DNA of 64,000 bases from Heterocephalus glaber (Eukaryota; Chordata; Mammalia; Rodentia; Bathyergidae). A program made the position numbers and the translations under genes. The notes under the pieces are model-generated. The model ran no database searches and was not told the DNA's origin. It was given only the letters and a program-made list of their open reading frames with translations. The DNA is taken from NCBI RefSeq assembly GCF_000247695.1, contig NW_004624743.1, positions 5,015,725 to 5,079,724 of the forward strand, in the 5' to 3' direction. Of this stretch, positions 25,733 to 35,165 are shown piece by piece. The number at the start of each line of letters is the position of its first letter. The stretch's first letter is position 1.

Positions 25733-25918
25733 GCCAGCTGTGGAGGTACCTGCCTGTCATCCCAGCACTCTGGGAGTCTGGGGGTCTGGGGTATGATGAT
25801 CACAAGTTCCAGCCCAGCCTGGACAACTTACTGACTTAGTGAGACCTTGTCTTAAATAAAAAACAAACAGTACTGAGGATTTGAGGATGTAGATCAGTTT
25901 AAAGACCTTAGAGGGACC
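25733..25918 (+). mobile_element. B1-dID type composite SINE
   Basis: The 7SL-like part (about 25733-25857) shows 'TGCCTGTCATCCCAGCACTCTGGGAG', 'CACAAGTTCCAGCCCAGCCTGG' and 'TTAGTGAGACCTTGTC'. After an A-rich linker comes a shortened ID-like part, 'GAGGATGTAGATCAGTTTAAAGACC'. The same architecture as the copy at 6367-6611. Confidence 0.8.
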
Positions 25919-27289
25919 CTAGAAAGTGCTTATTTTTGTCTCATTATTCCAGAATTTAATTAAAAACTTTTCGGCTTATCTCCACATGGTTGATTTGTAC
26001 ATGCTGCACCCTCCTTCCATCTTTGTGTTGAGTCTTACTTAATGCTGATGAGCACATGTTCTGAGGCATCCGGTCTGCTGTGAGGATTTCTGCATCTGTG
26101 TTCCTCAAGGTGTCAGCCTGGAGTTTTCGCATCCGGGTAGCTTTGGTGTGAAAGCTGATTTCAGGGGATGAATTTAGAAATGCTCCCTCCCTCTCTGCTT
26201 TCTGAAATAAAAATGAAATAACATTCATTTGTTTACTACTTTTCAGAATAATAAGATGAAAATTCTCAATTAAGATGTTGCCTGGAGCGCTCTTTTCTCT
26301 TTTACTGAAAATACTAATTTCTCTCAGCTTCCTTAATAATTTATACATAGGGAGAATTTTGAAATGTTTTAAACACTTCAAATTAGTGAAATTAATATTC
26401 TGTCAATGCTCAAAATATTGTCATTGCCCTCAGATACAGTTTAGGTCATTCTAAATAAGACCCCTGCTGTCCTCGATATTCACATTTCTTCCTGTAGCAA
26501 GTTCTTCCAGACTTATTGCATATCACCCCCATTTCAAATTTGAGGTCAATCCCTCCTCCATACCCAAAGGCTCTTCTTTCTTTATAATATGATGCTTCGT
26601 GTGCTTCTTATGAAGATTTTTGTCCTTCCTTGAATAGCATGAGGAATTGCTACATTTTTTGAAGGAGAAAATATATCACAGACTGTTGCTTTTCAAAACA
26701 ATGTTTAGTACTGGTATTTAAAATATTTTTCTTCTAGCCGGTGATTTTGTTTTGTATTGTGGACCATTTTGGATGGATATTACCACCACCAACATAGTTG
26801 TTCTGCTCAGGTTTTGTCAGGGTTGGGGGGAAGGGGAGACAGTTCAACACAGCAAGAATGGCGAAACATTCTGTGCAGCCATTCCGTGCATCCCCATTGT
26901 GGAAATGTCCATGCATATCTACATTTGCATTGAAATTCTCAAATTTGTACACCAACGTGCTCTGAGAGTGTATCAATATAAAATATAAAGTAGAATTAAT
27001 GAGTGAATGTTAATGAAGGTATGTAGAAGCTTCAGTAAACATAACTCAGGGAAAGCTAAAACGTAAATATTTACAACACAAACAGAAAATAAAAGTTTGG
27101 AAGAGAAAGATGGAAATCAGACTTCTCTATGAATATTTTGATTCATAAAGTGCATATTGTGACTATGATACTATTTTATATAAAAATTAATTTGTATTTT
27201 CAGTCTTGATCTGTATGGCTAAAGGCTCATGAAATTTCTTTGATCAAAAGTCATTTTCCAATTATGGTTTTATCATTTTTGTTTTTTCT
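25919..27289. other. Anonymous DNA
   Basis: No repeat or gene recognised. Two opposite-strand frames overlap at 26734-26988 (80 and 78 codons) in a G+C-richer patch with a few CpGs. The 141-codon minus-strand frame at 25956-26381 shows no domain. Confidence 0.4.
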
Positions 27290-28290
27290 AATAAATTGAT
27301 GTCTGCCTACTAATTTTCATCTACTTAGTTTCTTTCATTACTATTAAAGTTATTATTTTTTCTCTCCTTCCTTAGACTAAAATATAGGAGGAGAAATTGA
27401 GTCATTTTTCTTTTCTAATGATAGTGCTCTAATTATTTCTCTAAATCCCCCCTTCCAATTACTGATTAAGCAATATCCTACAAGATTTAATAATCTTTGT
27501 TTAAATGTTTATGCAGTTCAAAACCTAATGTCACTTGACTGTTTTTTATCTGTGAGATTTTAGAAGTGTGTTACATAGATACTTCTGAAACAACTTTCTC
27601 TTGGTTAATTCTAATGCAATTGAATTGCAGTTCGAGGAAATACTTTGTGTGATTTGAATCATTTGAATATATTGAGAATTGAATTTTAGCCTATTAGAAA
27701 GGTCAGCAAAATCTATTTGAAGAGCCTGATTGTAAATATTTTATGATTTGCAAACCACATACAGCTTTTCTTACATTTGCTTTTTTTTAAAAAGCATGTT
27801 AAACATATAAAAATACTTAGTTTGCTGGTTATTAAAAAACAGTTGGGGACAGGGTTTCATCTACATTACCTAGCCTAGAATATGGTTGACCTTGACAAAT
27901 ATTTCCTATGCACTTGTGTTCAATAACAGTCTGCCTTTATTTGTTGTATTGTATAAATGGTAGTGACTTCATGTTGTTTAGGTGCTTTTATTCAAATTCT
28001 GTATCTCTGAATAGATTATATGTCTACTAGTTCTATTCATAATTGAAAGAAGTACAGTGAAATCTCTGATTGTGGAATTGTATATTTTTCTTGAAGTTAT
28101 TGGAGTTTTTACTTCATGTAGTTTGAAGCTCTGTTATTTGATTCATGAACCCTTAGCATCATTCTGTCCTGTGATGGTCTAATCACTTTGTCCTTGTCAA
28201 ACAATCATCTTTGTTCATGACAATATTCTTTTCTTTGAAGTGAATTTTGTCTGATATTAAAAGAGCTGCTTTAACATTTAAAAAAATTGC
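27290..28290 (-). mobile_element. Ancient L1M, antisense ORF2 (left half)
   Basis: Blocks occur in antisense ORF2 order: 'TTTAGAAGTGTGTTACATAG', 'GAAATACTTTGTGTGATTTGAATC', 'CTAGAATATGGTTGACCTTGACAAATATTTCC', 'TCTCTGATTGTGGAATTGTATATTTTTC', and 'TGAATTTTGTCTGATATTAAAAGAGC' at the right edge. The element resumes at about 30180, beyond the younger insertion, so the two pieces are one relic. Confidence 0.75.
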
Positions 28291-29266
28291 GTTTTAAGGC
28301 AAGATAGCAGACTAGAGGGAAGTGAAACTCGTCCTCACTAAAAAGTGATACTGATACTTTAGTTTCTCTCCAGATCATAGAAATCTTTTGCCTTTTACAA
28401 AAAGTGTTATCGAAGTGAACTTTGACTTCAGGGACCGAGGAGGTGGTCTGCAGTTTAGCAAAGCAGTGGCAGATTCCCTCTGGTGGACAAAAATCTACTC
28501 TGCATTGTAGACCCAGAATCAGTCTTCCTGTCCCTGCCACCAGAAAGGGCTGAGTTAGGAGCCAGGAGGGACTTCTCCCTGTGGAGAAAGGGTGGTTGGG
28601 AGGACCTCAGGAGTCCACTGCCTCTGCAGACTCCTGCAGTCCCTGCCACGTAAGAACCCTTCAATCTTCAGAGTGCTTTGGTCCAATTTGCAGAGTTGCC
28701 TTGAGTTCATGTTGGTGGATTGCTCCAGAATAAGAGTCAAGGGTGTGGATCTTTCAAGCCCCTGTGGTTTGTGCTGTTCCATTCAATAGCATCTTGAAAG
28801 AGGAGGCACTGTGGCAGGACTACATCATGCTGTGTTGCCAGCAGCCAAGAAAACTTGCGATCTGTGAAATCCCACTCTCATCCCACCATTCTCACCATGC
28901 AGGAGCAGGTCACAGCTGGGCGAAAAATATGTTGGAGAAAAAGGTAGATGCCTGGACACATGTACTAAATGAAAACTAAATTGTGAATCAATAGGAAATC
29001 TGAAGAAACCAACAATGAGTGAGGCAACTGAATCCATAAGAAAACATCTCCCATTAGATAGAAGGCAAGCAGCTAATGGCTTCACTGTTGAAGTTTATGA
29101 AACAATTAAAGAACTACAATAGTAGCATTTCTTCTCAAAGTGTTGAAGAAAATTGAAGAGCAGGTATATTTCCAAAGTCATTCCAGGACAATATCCTCTG
29201 AGAAATATAAATGCAAATATCTTCAAATAAAACCTGAGGGCATATGAAGTATTATTGATCATCATC

Positions 29267-29387
29267 AAGATTGACTCAATCCTGCCAGGGATTTATCTCA
29301 GTGGTTTTGGGGCCTGCCTCAAAAGCAGAAGGTCCCGAGTTTGATCCCAGGTACCAAAAAAAAAAAAAAAAAAGATTGACTCAATCC
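29267..29387 (+). mobile_element. ID-like SINE with perfect 16-bp target duplication
   Basis: The body at 29283-29371 carries 'AGGGATTTATCTCAGTGG', 'GGCCTGCCTC' and 'GTCCCGAGTTTGATCCCAGGTACC', with a tail of about 18 A. AAGATTGACTCAATCC flanks it exactly on both sides (29267-29282 and 29372-29387). It sits inside the ORF2 part of the internally deleted L1, so it is younger than that L1. Confidence 0.97.
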
Positions 29388-29434
29388 AAATATTCAAGGA
29401 GTGTTCAGCAGGTACAAATCAACAAGGGTGATGA

Positions 29435-29608
29435 ACCATAGTAACAGAAAGGATAGGACCCATAGTTGCCACGGTAACAGAAAAAGGATATCGCCCATAA
29501 TTACCATGGTAACAGAAAGAAAAATAACACTCACAGTTACCATAGTAACAGAAAAAGGATACCACCTATAGTTACCACAGTAAGAGAAAGGATAACACCC
29601 ATAGCATC
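29435..29608 (+). repeat. Five-copy ~35-bp minisatellite inside L1 ORF2
   Basis: Units lie at 29435-29470, 29471-29505, 29506-29541, 29542-29576 and 29577-29608 (36, 35, 36, 35 and 32 bp). Each follows the plan 'A(C/T)(C/A/G)..GTAACAGAAA..GGATA.C.CCCATAGTTACC'. The unit corresponds to the L1 ORF2 stretch that normally reads 'accatattaacagaa...cacatgatcatc' once, so it arose by tandem amplification of L1 sequence. Copies differ at several positions, and the unit lengths are not all multiples of three. Confidence 0.9.
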
Positions 29609-30179
29609 AATAGACTCAGTAAAACATTTGAGGACACTCAACATCTCCGCATGGCAAAAACAGAAACAAAGATCACGGCTGGAAGTATCATACTATAAAG
29701 TTGAAAATATACAACAAAGCTCTACATACTAAAGCAATGTGGTATTGACCTAAATCCTGACTCAGAAATATAATTAGTAAAATAGAACAGATGTCTCAGA
29801 AGTAAATCCGCTCACCTACAGCCAAATACATGAGTCTCAATGAAGGTGTCGGGAGCACATATTGAGGAAAGGATGCTGTGCAATCCAGATGCACATGCGG
29901 CTGGACCTACCTCTCACCACATTAGGAAAACTCAGTGTAGATTAAATGCTGCACTGTTGGGTCCATAACTTTCATAATTCACCATAACCGTCATTCCATA
30001 ACCAAGGTACATATTGAGTGAAATATGCCAAACGCAGACAAACACTGTATGATCTCACACACATGCAGAATCTAAAAAATTAGCTTTATTAATGTAGAGA
30101 GGGGAACAGTGGGTGATGGTCGAGGAGGAGAGAAAAGGGAGGCTTTGAATAACAGGTACAAAAATAAAGAGCGTCAAAA

Positions 30180-30990
30180 CTGTCTCTTTTGCTTTTTTTC
30201 AACATGATCTTTCCCTTTTTTCTGATTTTTCATTAATTAAAAAGAATATATTAATTTATCCCATCTAGTGGCATATTCTTATAATTTGCTCTTTGTTATT
30301 TTAGGGGGTTCACAGTTTTTATGGTTTAATAGCTTTATCTTTCCATCATCTATTTTCAAATGATACCTCTTGATTTAAAGTATTAAATAAATTGTTCCAT
30401 CTTCTTCCTTCTTGTATTTTATTATTTTCATTTATTTTTACTTTCACATGCTAGCAATGAGACATGATTTTAAAATAATCACTTACATTAGAAAGTACTA
30501 TATGTTTACATGCATGTTTATCATTTATGTTTCACGTTTGTATAAATTCATGTTTTCATCTGGTACACTTTCCCGGTTATCGAAGACTTTAATGTTCCTT
30601 TTAATATGAATATACCATGAATATATTTTCCAGCTCTTGTATGTTTGTCTGAAAGTTTTTTACTTTGCCCAATTTTAAAAGATAATTTCACTGTATCAAT
30701 ATCTTAGTTGTTAATTTTTTCCTTTAGTTAAATGTTGATTTAGCTTTTCTTTCCATAATTTCTCAAGAGAAACACTCGCTGATTTTTGTATATTTCTCTT
30801 TTTTATAATATCCCTTTGTTTCCCTTGCTAATATTAAGATTTTTCTTTTTCATTGATTTTCAGTAAGTTGACTATGAAGTGTCTTCATGTAGTCTCATTC
30901 ATGTATTATACTGACATTTATTTATTTTGATAGAGTTAACTACATTTGAATAATTTATAGCATATTGGGATGCAATATATTGATCTTTTA
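30180..30990 (-). mobile_element. Ancient L1M, antisense (right half)
   Basis: Continues the relic at 27290-28290: 'CTGTCTCTTTTGCTTTTTTTC' picks up the ORF2 text where the left half stops. The plus strand then moves toward the 5' part of the element: 'CTGGTACACTTTCCCGG', 'TGTTTGTCTGAAAGTTTTTTAC', 'AAAAGATAATTTCACTGTATC', and later 'AGTTGACTATGAAGTGTC'. Heavily diverged. Confidence 0.65.
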
Positions 30991-32029
30991 GATTCTTCTA
31001 TTAATTTTATTGTTATTCCCCCTAGTAGTTAATAATGATTAATGCAAAATACAGTTAAAATCACAAAATAAAAGACACTCTATGTCATTAAAAGCTGGAA
31101 ATGTTGATTGGTGTATTTCTCCAAAAGATGGTGTCATTTGTAGTGAGTACCAGTGATGAAGCAGCTCGGCCTGAAACCCTCTTGTATAGATATAAATATT
31201 GTATGAGAGCAAAATCTCCAATTTGATAAGAAAGCAAAGTTGAATCAAAGGCTGAAGGTATTTATGAAAATTTGAATTTGTTTTCATTTTGAGAACTAGA
31301 AAAGTAATTAATAAAACTTATCTGTGTTAAATTTGTTGGGGCCACATTAATTAATTAATGGCTTTATTGAAAATCACATCTGGTTCGCCAGAGGAGAACT
31401 GACCTATTTCATGACAAACAAGACTTTCACCTGATTTTAAAAATGAAAACAGGTTAGGTGCTTGAGGCTGGATTCTCAGACTGCCTCCATGCCCCACTGA
31501 GACACACCCAGAGGTGTGTTTCACTTACTAAGACCCTAAGTGGCTTCATAGCCAGTCAAGTTTCCAATTAAGCTTAATCACAACAAGCAGCAACAATCCT
31601 TCTGACTCAAAATGCCTTGAATCATTCACACAAAGCATTATGTAAAGAAATATACTGCCAGAGCATCACAATGCACCTGCAAAAACAAACAAGGCATCGC
31701 AGTGGAAAGCAGAAGAAGATTATTCTTGGATGAATAGTGACTGGGAAGGGCCTAGCACAGCTTGAGATATGTGCTTTCTTTGAGTGCTTATTACACAAGA
31801 ACATTCACCTTGCTAAAATTTATGGGAAAGTGCACAGAAATTTCTGTGCATTAAAGCATGTGCTTCGAAAGTAATGGAGTTGTTTTATTCATTTATCAAA
31901 CTCCTTTCAAAATTGTTTTGTTTCTTTGCATGCATGTTGCTCCCTTAGACAGTTTTAAAGTGGTTGTGTATTTTTGATGATATTTATAAATTATTCTTTA
32001 TTTTTTAATATATTCTTTTTGTTCTGGGG
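30991..32029. other. Anonymous AT-rich DNA
   Basis: No gene or confident repeat recognised. Confidence 0.4.
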
Positions 32030-32285
32030 TTTTAAAAAATTGTATCAGTACATTTTTGTAGTACAGAATGATTACATTCATCCTGGGGAGTTGGTACATG
32101 TACACAACACATCATTCTTTCTACTTCCCCTACTGTCCCCCCCCCCCCAGCCATCTATGTCTTGGTTCCTTTCCTATTTGCAAAGGATCTATTTGTGATT
32201 TCAACAAGAGTCGCACTGCTATGCTTTCTATCATAGTACATTCTTGTAACATCACTCCACACATCCCATACAGACGTGCACACAG
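32030..32285 (-). mobile_element. L1 3' UTR fragment, antisense
   Basis: The plus strand reads 'TTGTATCAGTACATTTTTGTAGTACAGAATGATTACATTCATCC' and 'GGGGAGTTGGTACATGTACACAACACATC', then a pyrimidine tract with a run of C at about 32138-32148. Its reverse complement gives the same polypurine-then-'ACATGTACCAACTCCCC...ATGAATGTAATCATTCTG' order as the sense copy at 43895-44105. Confidence 0.65.
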
Positions 32286-32889
32286 GCAATATTTAGAAAA
32301 TATGCTACTTATTGAATAATATCAAAAGTTTTAAATCAGGAATATTCAACAAAACAAATTTGTTACTATGTATTTAATTCTTTGGGAATTTATTTTTGTT
32401 CACCCAGAAGTACATAATTCTTATAGCTTTTAAAGTAAAAGAATATAAATCTTTAATAGCTTTCTTCCCTAGTTATAAAACAGTGAACATTAAAATATGC
32501 AAAAAGCAGATGATAATAATGTTTTACTACTTTAATATATTTTTGAGGTTGCAGAAATTGGAAAATCAAGGTCATTGTAGTTATCTTTGCTTTTAATATC
32601 TAAAGACATTACTTTTCACTTGAGAGTATGATCATTTTAAAGATTTGTATATTCATCATTTTACTATGAACATCAAACACAAACATTCTCCATGTAACAA
32701 CCACTTTTGTCTCTCAAATTATTATAACAGATAGTGTGTACATGTATGCAAGAATGTGTGTGAGTCTGTATATTTTTATGGGTCTGAGAATAACAAAATT
32801 GCTATAAAAATTCTTTATTATTCTCCAAACATTGTATGTATACATCATATATATATATTTATGTATCATATATACATGTATCCTTAAAA
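32286..32889. other. Anonymous AT-rich DNA
   Basis: Only short TA-rich simple stretches were seen (around 32847-32876). Confidence 0.4.
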
Positions 32890-33250
32890 GATCCTTTTTT
32901 TTGAACTTCAGACTCCTGGGACCAAATGGGTTCTTTCACATGCTTTTTTGTTTGCTGAATATTTTGCCTGCATGCACTGCCTATGTCTTTTTGTTTAAAG
33001 CAATATTTACTTCAGTTTTGTCAACATATGGTAAACTTTTTATAAATATGCCAAAATTTATCAGTTCCCAAATATAATTTGCTATTTTTGCAGCTTTTTC
33101 TTTCCTTGAATATTATTTCCAATGTTTTGTGACTAGAGTTGTTAAGATTAATTCCATTCTTCTTTTAAATGTTGCATAATATTTCAATGATTGGTGCGCT
33201 GGTCTCTTACTTTTATTACCTTCTCTTGGTCCTTTTATTTATTTATCTTG
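32890..33250 (-). mobile_element. Old L1 3' region, antisense (tentative)
   Basis: 'CCATTCTTCTTTTAAATGTTGCATAATATTTCAATGATTGG' followed by 'CTGGTCTCTTACTTTTATTACC' follows the antisense L1M 3' pattern ('ttttaaaggctgcatagtattccattgtatgg...'). Divergence is high and the left part is uncertain. Confidence 0.45.
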
Positions 33251-33736
33251 TAAAGCTCTCTCACAAATTTATTATAAGCTAGAAAACATGAACAGATTAT
33301 TTATTACACAGAACAATAAACACATTCCCAGATAGGATACATATTTCATTAAACTAGCATTAATATGTTACCGTTATATCAACAACACATTAATGCAAAG
33401 TGTCTAACATTTAAATATAAAGTTACACAATTTGAAGGTATATAAGTTATTAAACGTTTGCTACATTTATTTCCAAAACTCTCCCTTTTCCAAATCAAAA
33501 AACTGTGGAAGAGAAGGGAGCAGTCCTACCCCACTCAAACATGTCATGATTACGGGGAACGATTCCAGATTCTCAGAAATTTAATAATAATAATTCTAGC
33601 TACCCTAGGAAAGCATATCTATGCTGTACTGTGTATTTAATAGATTAAAGTACACGTTTCATGCATCTTTTGTGAGCAAATGATAACATTTTACTAAAAA
33701 AATTAATAATTAGTCTCCATCCCAGTTCTAAAGGCC
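33251..33736. other. Anonymous AT-rich DNA
   Basis: No feature recognised. Confidence 0.4.
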
Positions 33737-33900
33737 TCCCTTGTCGAATTGTGCCTCGAATGGTCACCGTTAAAGCTATTTCGCTCCGGAGATATTAAAA
33801 GCATGCCACTCTGTTCAGGGTGGATTTTGCATGAACTTTTAAACAGATGTGCATTTTTACAGTGGAGCTTCTCAACACAAAACGAAATCTACGGTAAGAA
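33737..33900. other. CpG-retaining block with microexon-like splice signals
   Basis: Five CpGs fall within about 50 bp (33743-33790), unlike the CpG-poor flanks, and no repeat family matches. A pyrimidine-rich stretch ending in AG at 33861-33862 and a strong donor GTAAGAA from 33894 bracket a 31-nt segment (33863-33893) that could be a microexon. Alternatives are a conserved regulatory element or chance. No known protein was recognised in the frame crossing it. Confidence 0.35.
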
Positions 33901-34049
33901 GTTAATCAAGAAACTAGATAAAATTCAACAAATCATTGTTAGCATTTATCTGATCCAGACCAGAACAAACATGGAGATGCAAACATAAAATGAGGAAATC
34001 ACCAGTAGGTTCTAGTAGCAGTGTGTGCAGAGAGACTCAGTGTGTTCAT

Positions 34050-34560
34050 GTTGCTGACATAATCAGAGGGGAGGCGGGGAGATTTAGGGTGGCTTTTGGT
34101 TGCAGAATGCTCTTGTTCTATGCTTCCACTTCTTTTAGGCCGGAAGAGGGGGAGAAGGCCAGAAGGGAGCGACGGAGCAGAGCTGCTGTCCTCTCGGAGG
34201 AGGAGAAGCAGAGGGACAGGAAATGGGCCTGAGGGAAGGCTTTGGCAAGCGGAGAGCCTCCTCTACCAGGCCCGGCCTCTGGAGTCCGCTCAGCTGGGGA
34301 CCCAGACCTGAATCAGAGCGCATCTCCAATCAGCCCCTCTGCTCAGGTCTGTCTTGCGTCCTGCCTCCCCATTCTAGCGGACTGAGCTCTCTAGCACTTT
34401 GGCCCGAATAAGGCTTCCTGCTGTTGCGTCCTCTTTTTTCTCCCCTACTTGTCATCTTTTTGTTGGTCTCACTTTCCCACGGCCAGTTACAGTTCCGTAG
34501 TGTACCACTGTCCTGACTTCCTGGGAACATTATTAGCTGTGTCTTTAAATAACGACATTG
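34050..34560. promoter_or_regulatory. GC/CpG-rich island-like region, possible promoter or non-coding first exon
   Basis: This is the most GC- and CpG-rich stretch of the window (roughly 18 CpGs by eye over 500 bp), in otherwise CpG-depleted DNA. It has a GC-box-like GAGGCGGGGA at 34071-34080 and an ETS-type CCGGAAG at 34140-34146. A good splice-acceptor-like polypyrimidine tract ends in TTTTAG just before that ETS motif. Frames are open on both strands because high G+C lowers stop frequency, not because of visible coding. Candidates are a lncRNA promoter, a decayed CpG island or an unrecognised LTR. Confidence 0.4.
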
Positions 34561-34629
34561 AACAATGGTTAGACCGGGTTGGTTCTTCTCCTACCTGAAC
34601 GTGAAACCACTGGAGAAAGGTTAGGTGTA

Positions 34630-34742
34630 AAAATAAAACCCAGGGCCGGGGATTTAGCTCAGTGGTTCCAGCGCCTGCCTCGCAAGTGCAAGGCCCCGAG
34701 TTCGATGTCTGGTACCAAAAATAAAATAAAATAAAACCCAGG
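34630..34742 (+). mobile_element. Young ID-like SINE with perfect 15-bp target duplication
   Basis: The body (34645-34727) is the cleanest copy here: 'GCCGGGGATTTAGCTCAGTGG' holds box A and 'GAGTTCGATGTCTGG' a box B changed only at its end. Several tRNA-derived CpGs survive, as expected of a recent insertion. AAAATAAAACCCAGG flanks it at 34630-34644 and 34728-34742. The tail is (AAAAT)n. Confidence 0.97.
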
Positions 34743-34844
34743 CTGTTTTTTCTTTAAGATAAAAACATGAGTCGAGTTGCCTTTATGTTTTCTGTTTATT
34801 TATATGTTTGCTTGCTTTCCAAACCCATCACTTTCACTCAATCT

Positions 34845-35165
34845 TAGTTGCTGTCCTTGTGGCCCAGACAAAATTCCTGACACCCACGACTTACAGGAGG
34901 ACACTTTTATCTGATTCAGAGGACTCAGGGCACAGCCTAGTGAGTCCAAAGCAGAAGCTGCCTGGCAGAGGGTGGCGCTGGAAGAGGCTGCTCACCTCAT
35001 GGCATCCAGGAAGTAGACAGAAGTGTGGAGCTGGGAGGGGGATCCCCTCCTGTCCACACCCTGGGGACCCACCTCTCCGCTCCAGGCCCCTCATGGCCTA
35101 GATGCCAGTCCAGTGTAAACCTCCATGTTCCAGTCCACTTCCAGATGTCTTGTCTAGGAGCACGT
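34845..35165 (-). mobile_element. LTR-like interspersed repeat, antisense
   Basis: The plus-strand blocks 'GTTGCTGTCCTTGTGGCCCAGACAAAATTCCTGACACCC', 'GAGGACACTTTTATCTGATTCAGAGG', 'GAGGCTGCTCACCTCATGGCATCCAGGAAG' and '...TCATGGCC' follow an abundant rodent repeat read backwards ('tgctgtgacaaaatacctgac...gctgctcacctcatggtggccaggaag...'). I recall it as LTR-derived but cannot name the subfamily. This explains the overlapping frames found here. Confidence 0.55.

Larger units (their letters stand above)
28298..30170 (+). mobile_element. Internally deleted L1, 5' end to 3' end in 1.9 kb
   Basis: The left end 'GGCAAGATAGCAGACTAGAGGG' is the start of an L1 5' UTR ('caagatggcggactagagg' with decayed CpG and YY1 site). 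A GC-richer 5' UTR runs to about 28,750. From about 29,060, ORF2 reverse-transcriptase blocks appear: 'CTAATGGCTTCACTGTTGAAG', 'TCTCAAAGTGTTGAAGAAAATTG'. Later come 'GCTGGAAGTATCATACTATA' (ORF2 middle) and, at about 30,020-30,080, the end 'GAGTGAAATATGCCAAACGCAGAC...TGTATGATCTCACACACATG'. A full-length L1 is 6-7 kb, so most of ORF1 and ORF2 is missing although both ends remain. All frames are broken. Confidence 0.75.

Noticed and set aside
28271..29085. Cluster of open frames on both strands
   Set aside because: They fall in the GC-richer 5' UTR of a dead L1 and neighbouring L1 sequence.
29435..29608. Regular ~35-bp repeats that superficially resemble a CRISPR array
   Set aside because: The units are contiguous with no unique spacers, and the host is a mammal; this is a minisatellite.
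34645..34715. tRNA-gene-like A and B boxes
   Set aside because: Part of an ID SINE with an A-rich tail and target duplication; it is not a functional tRNA gene.
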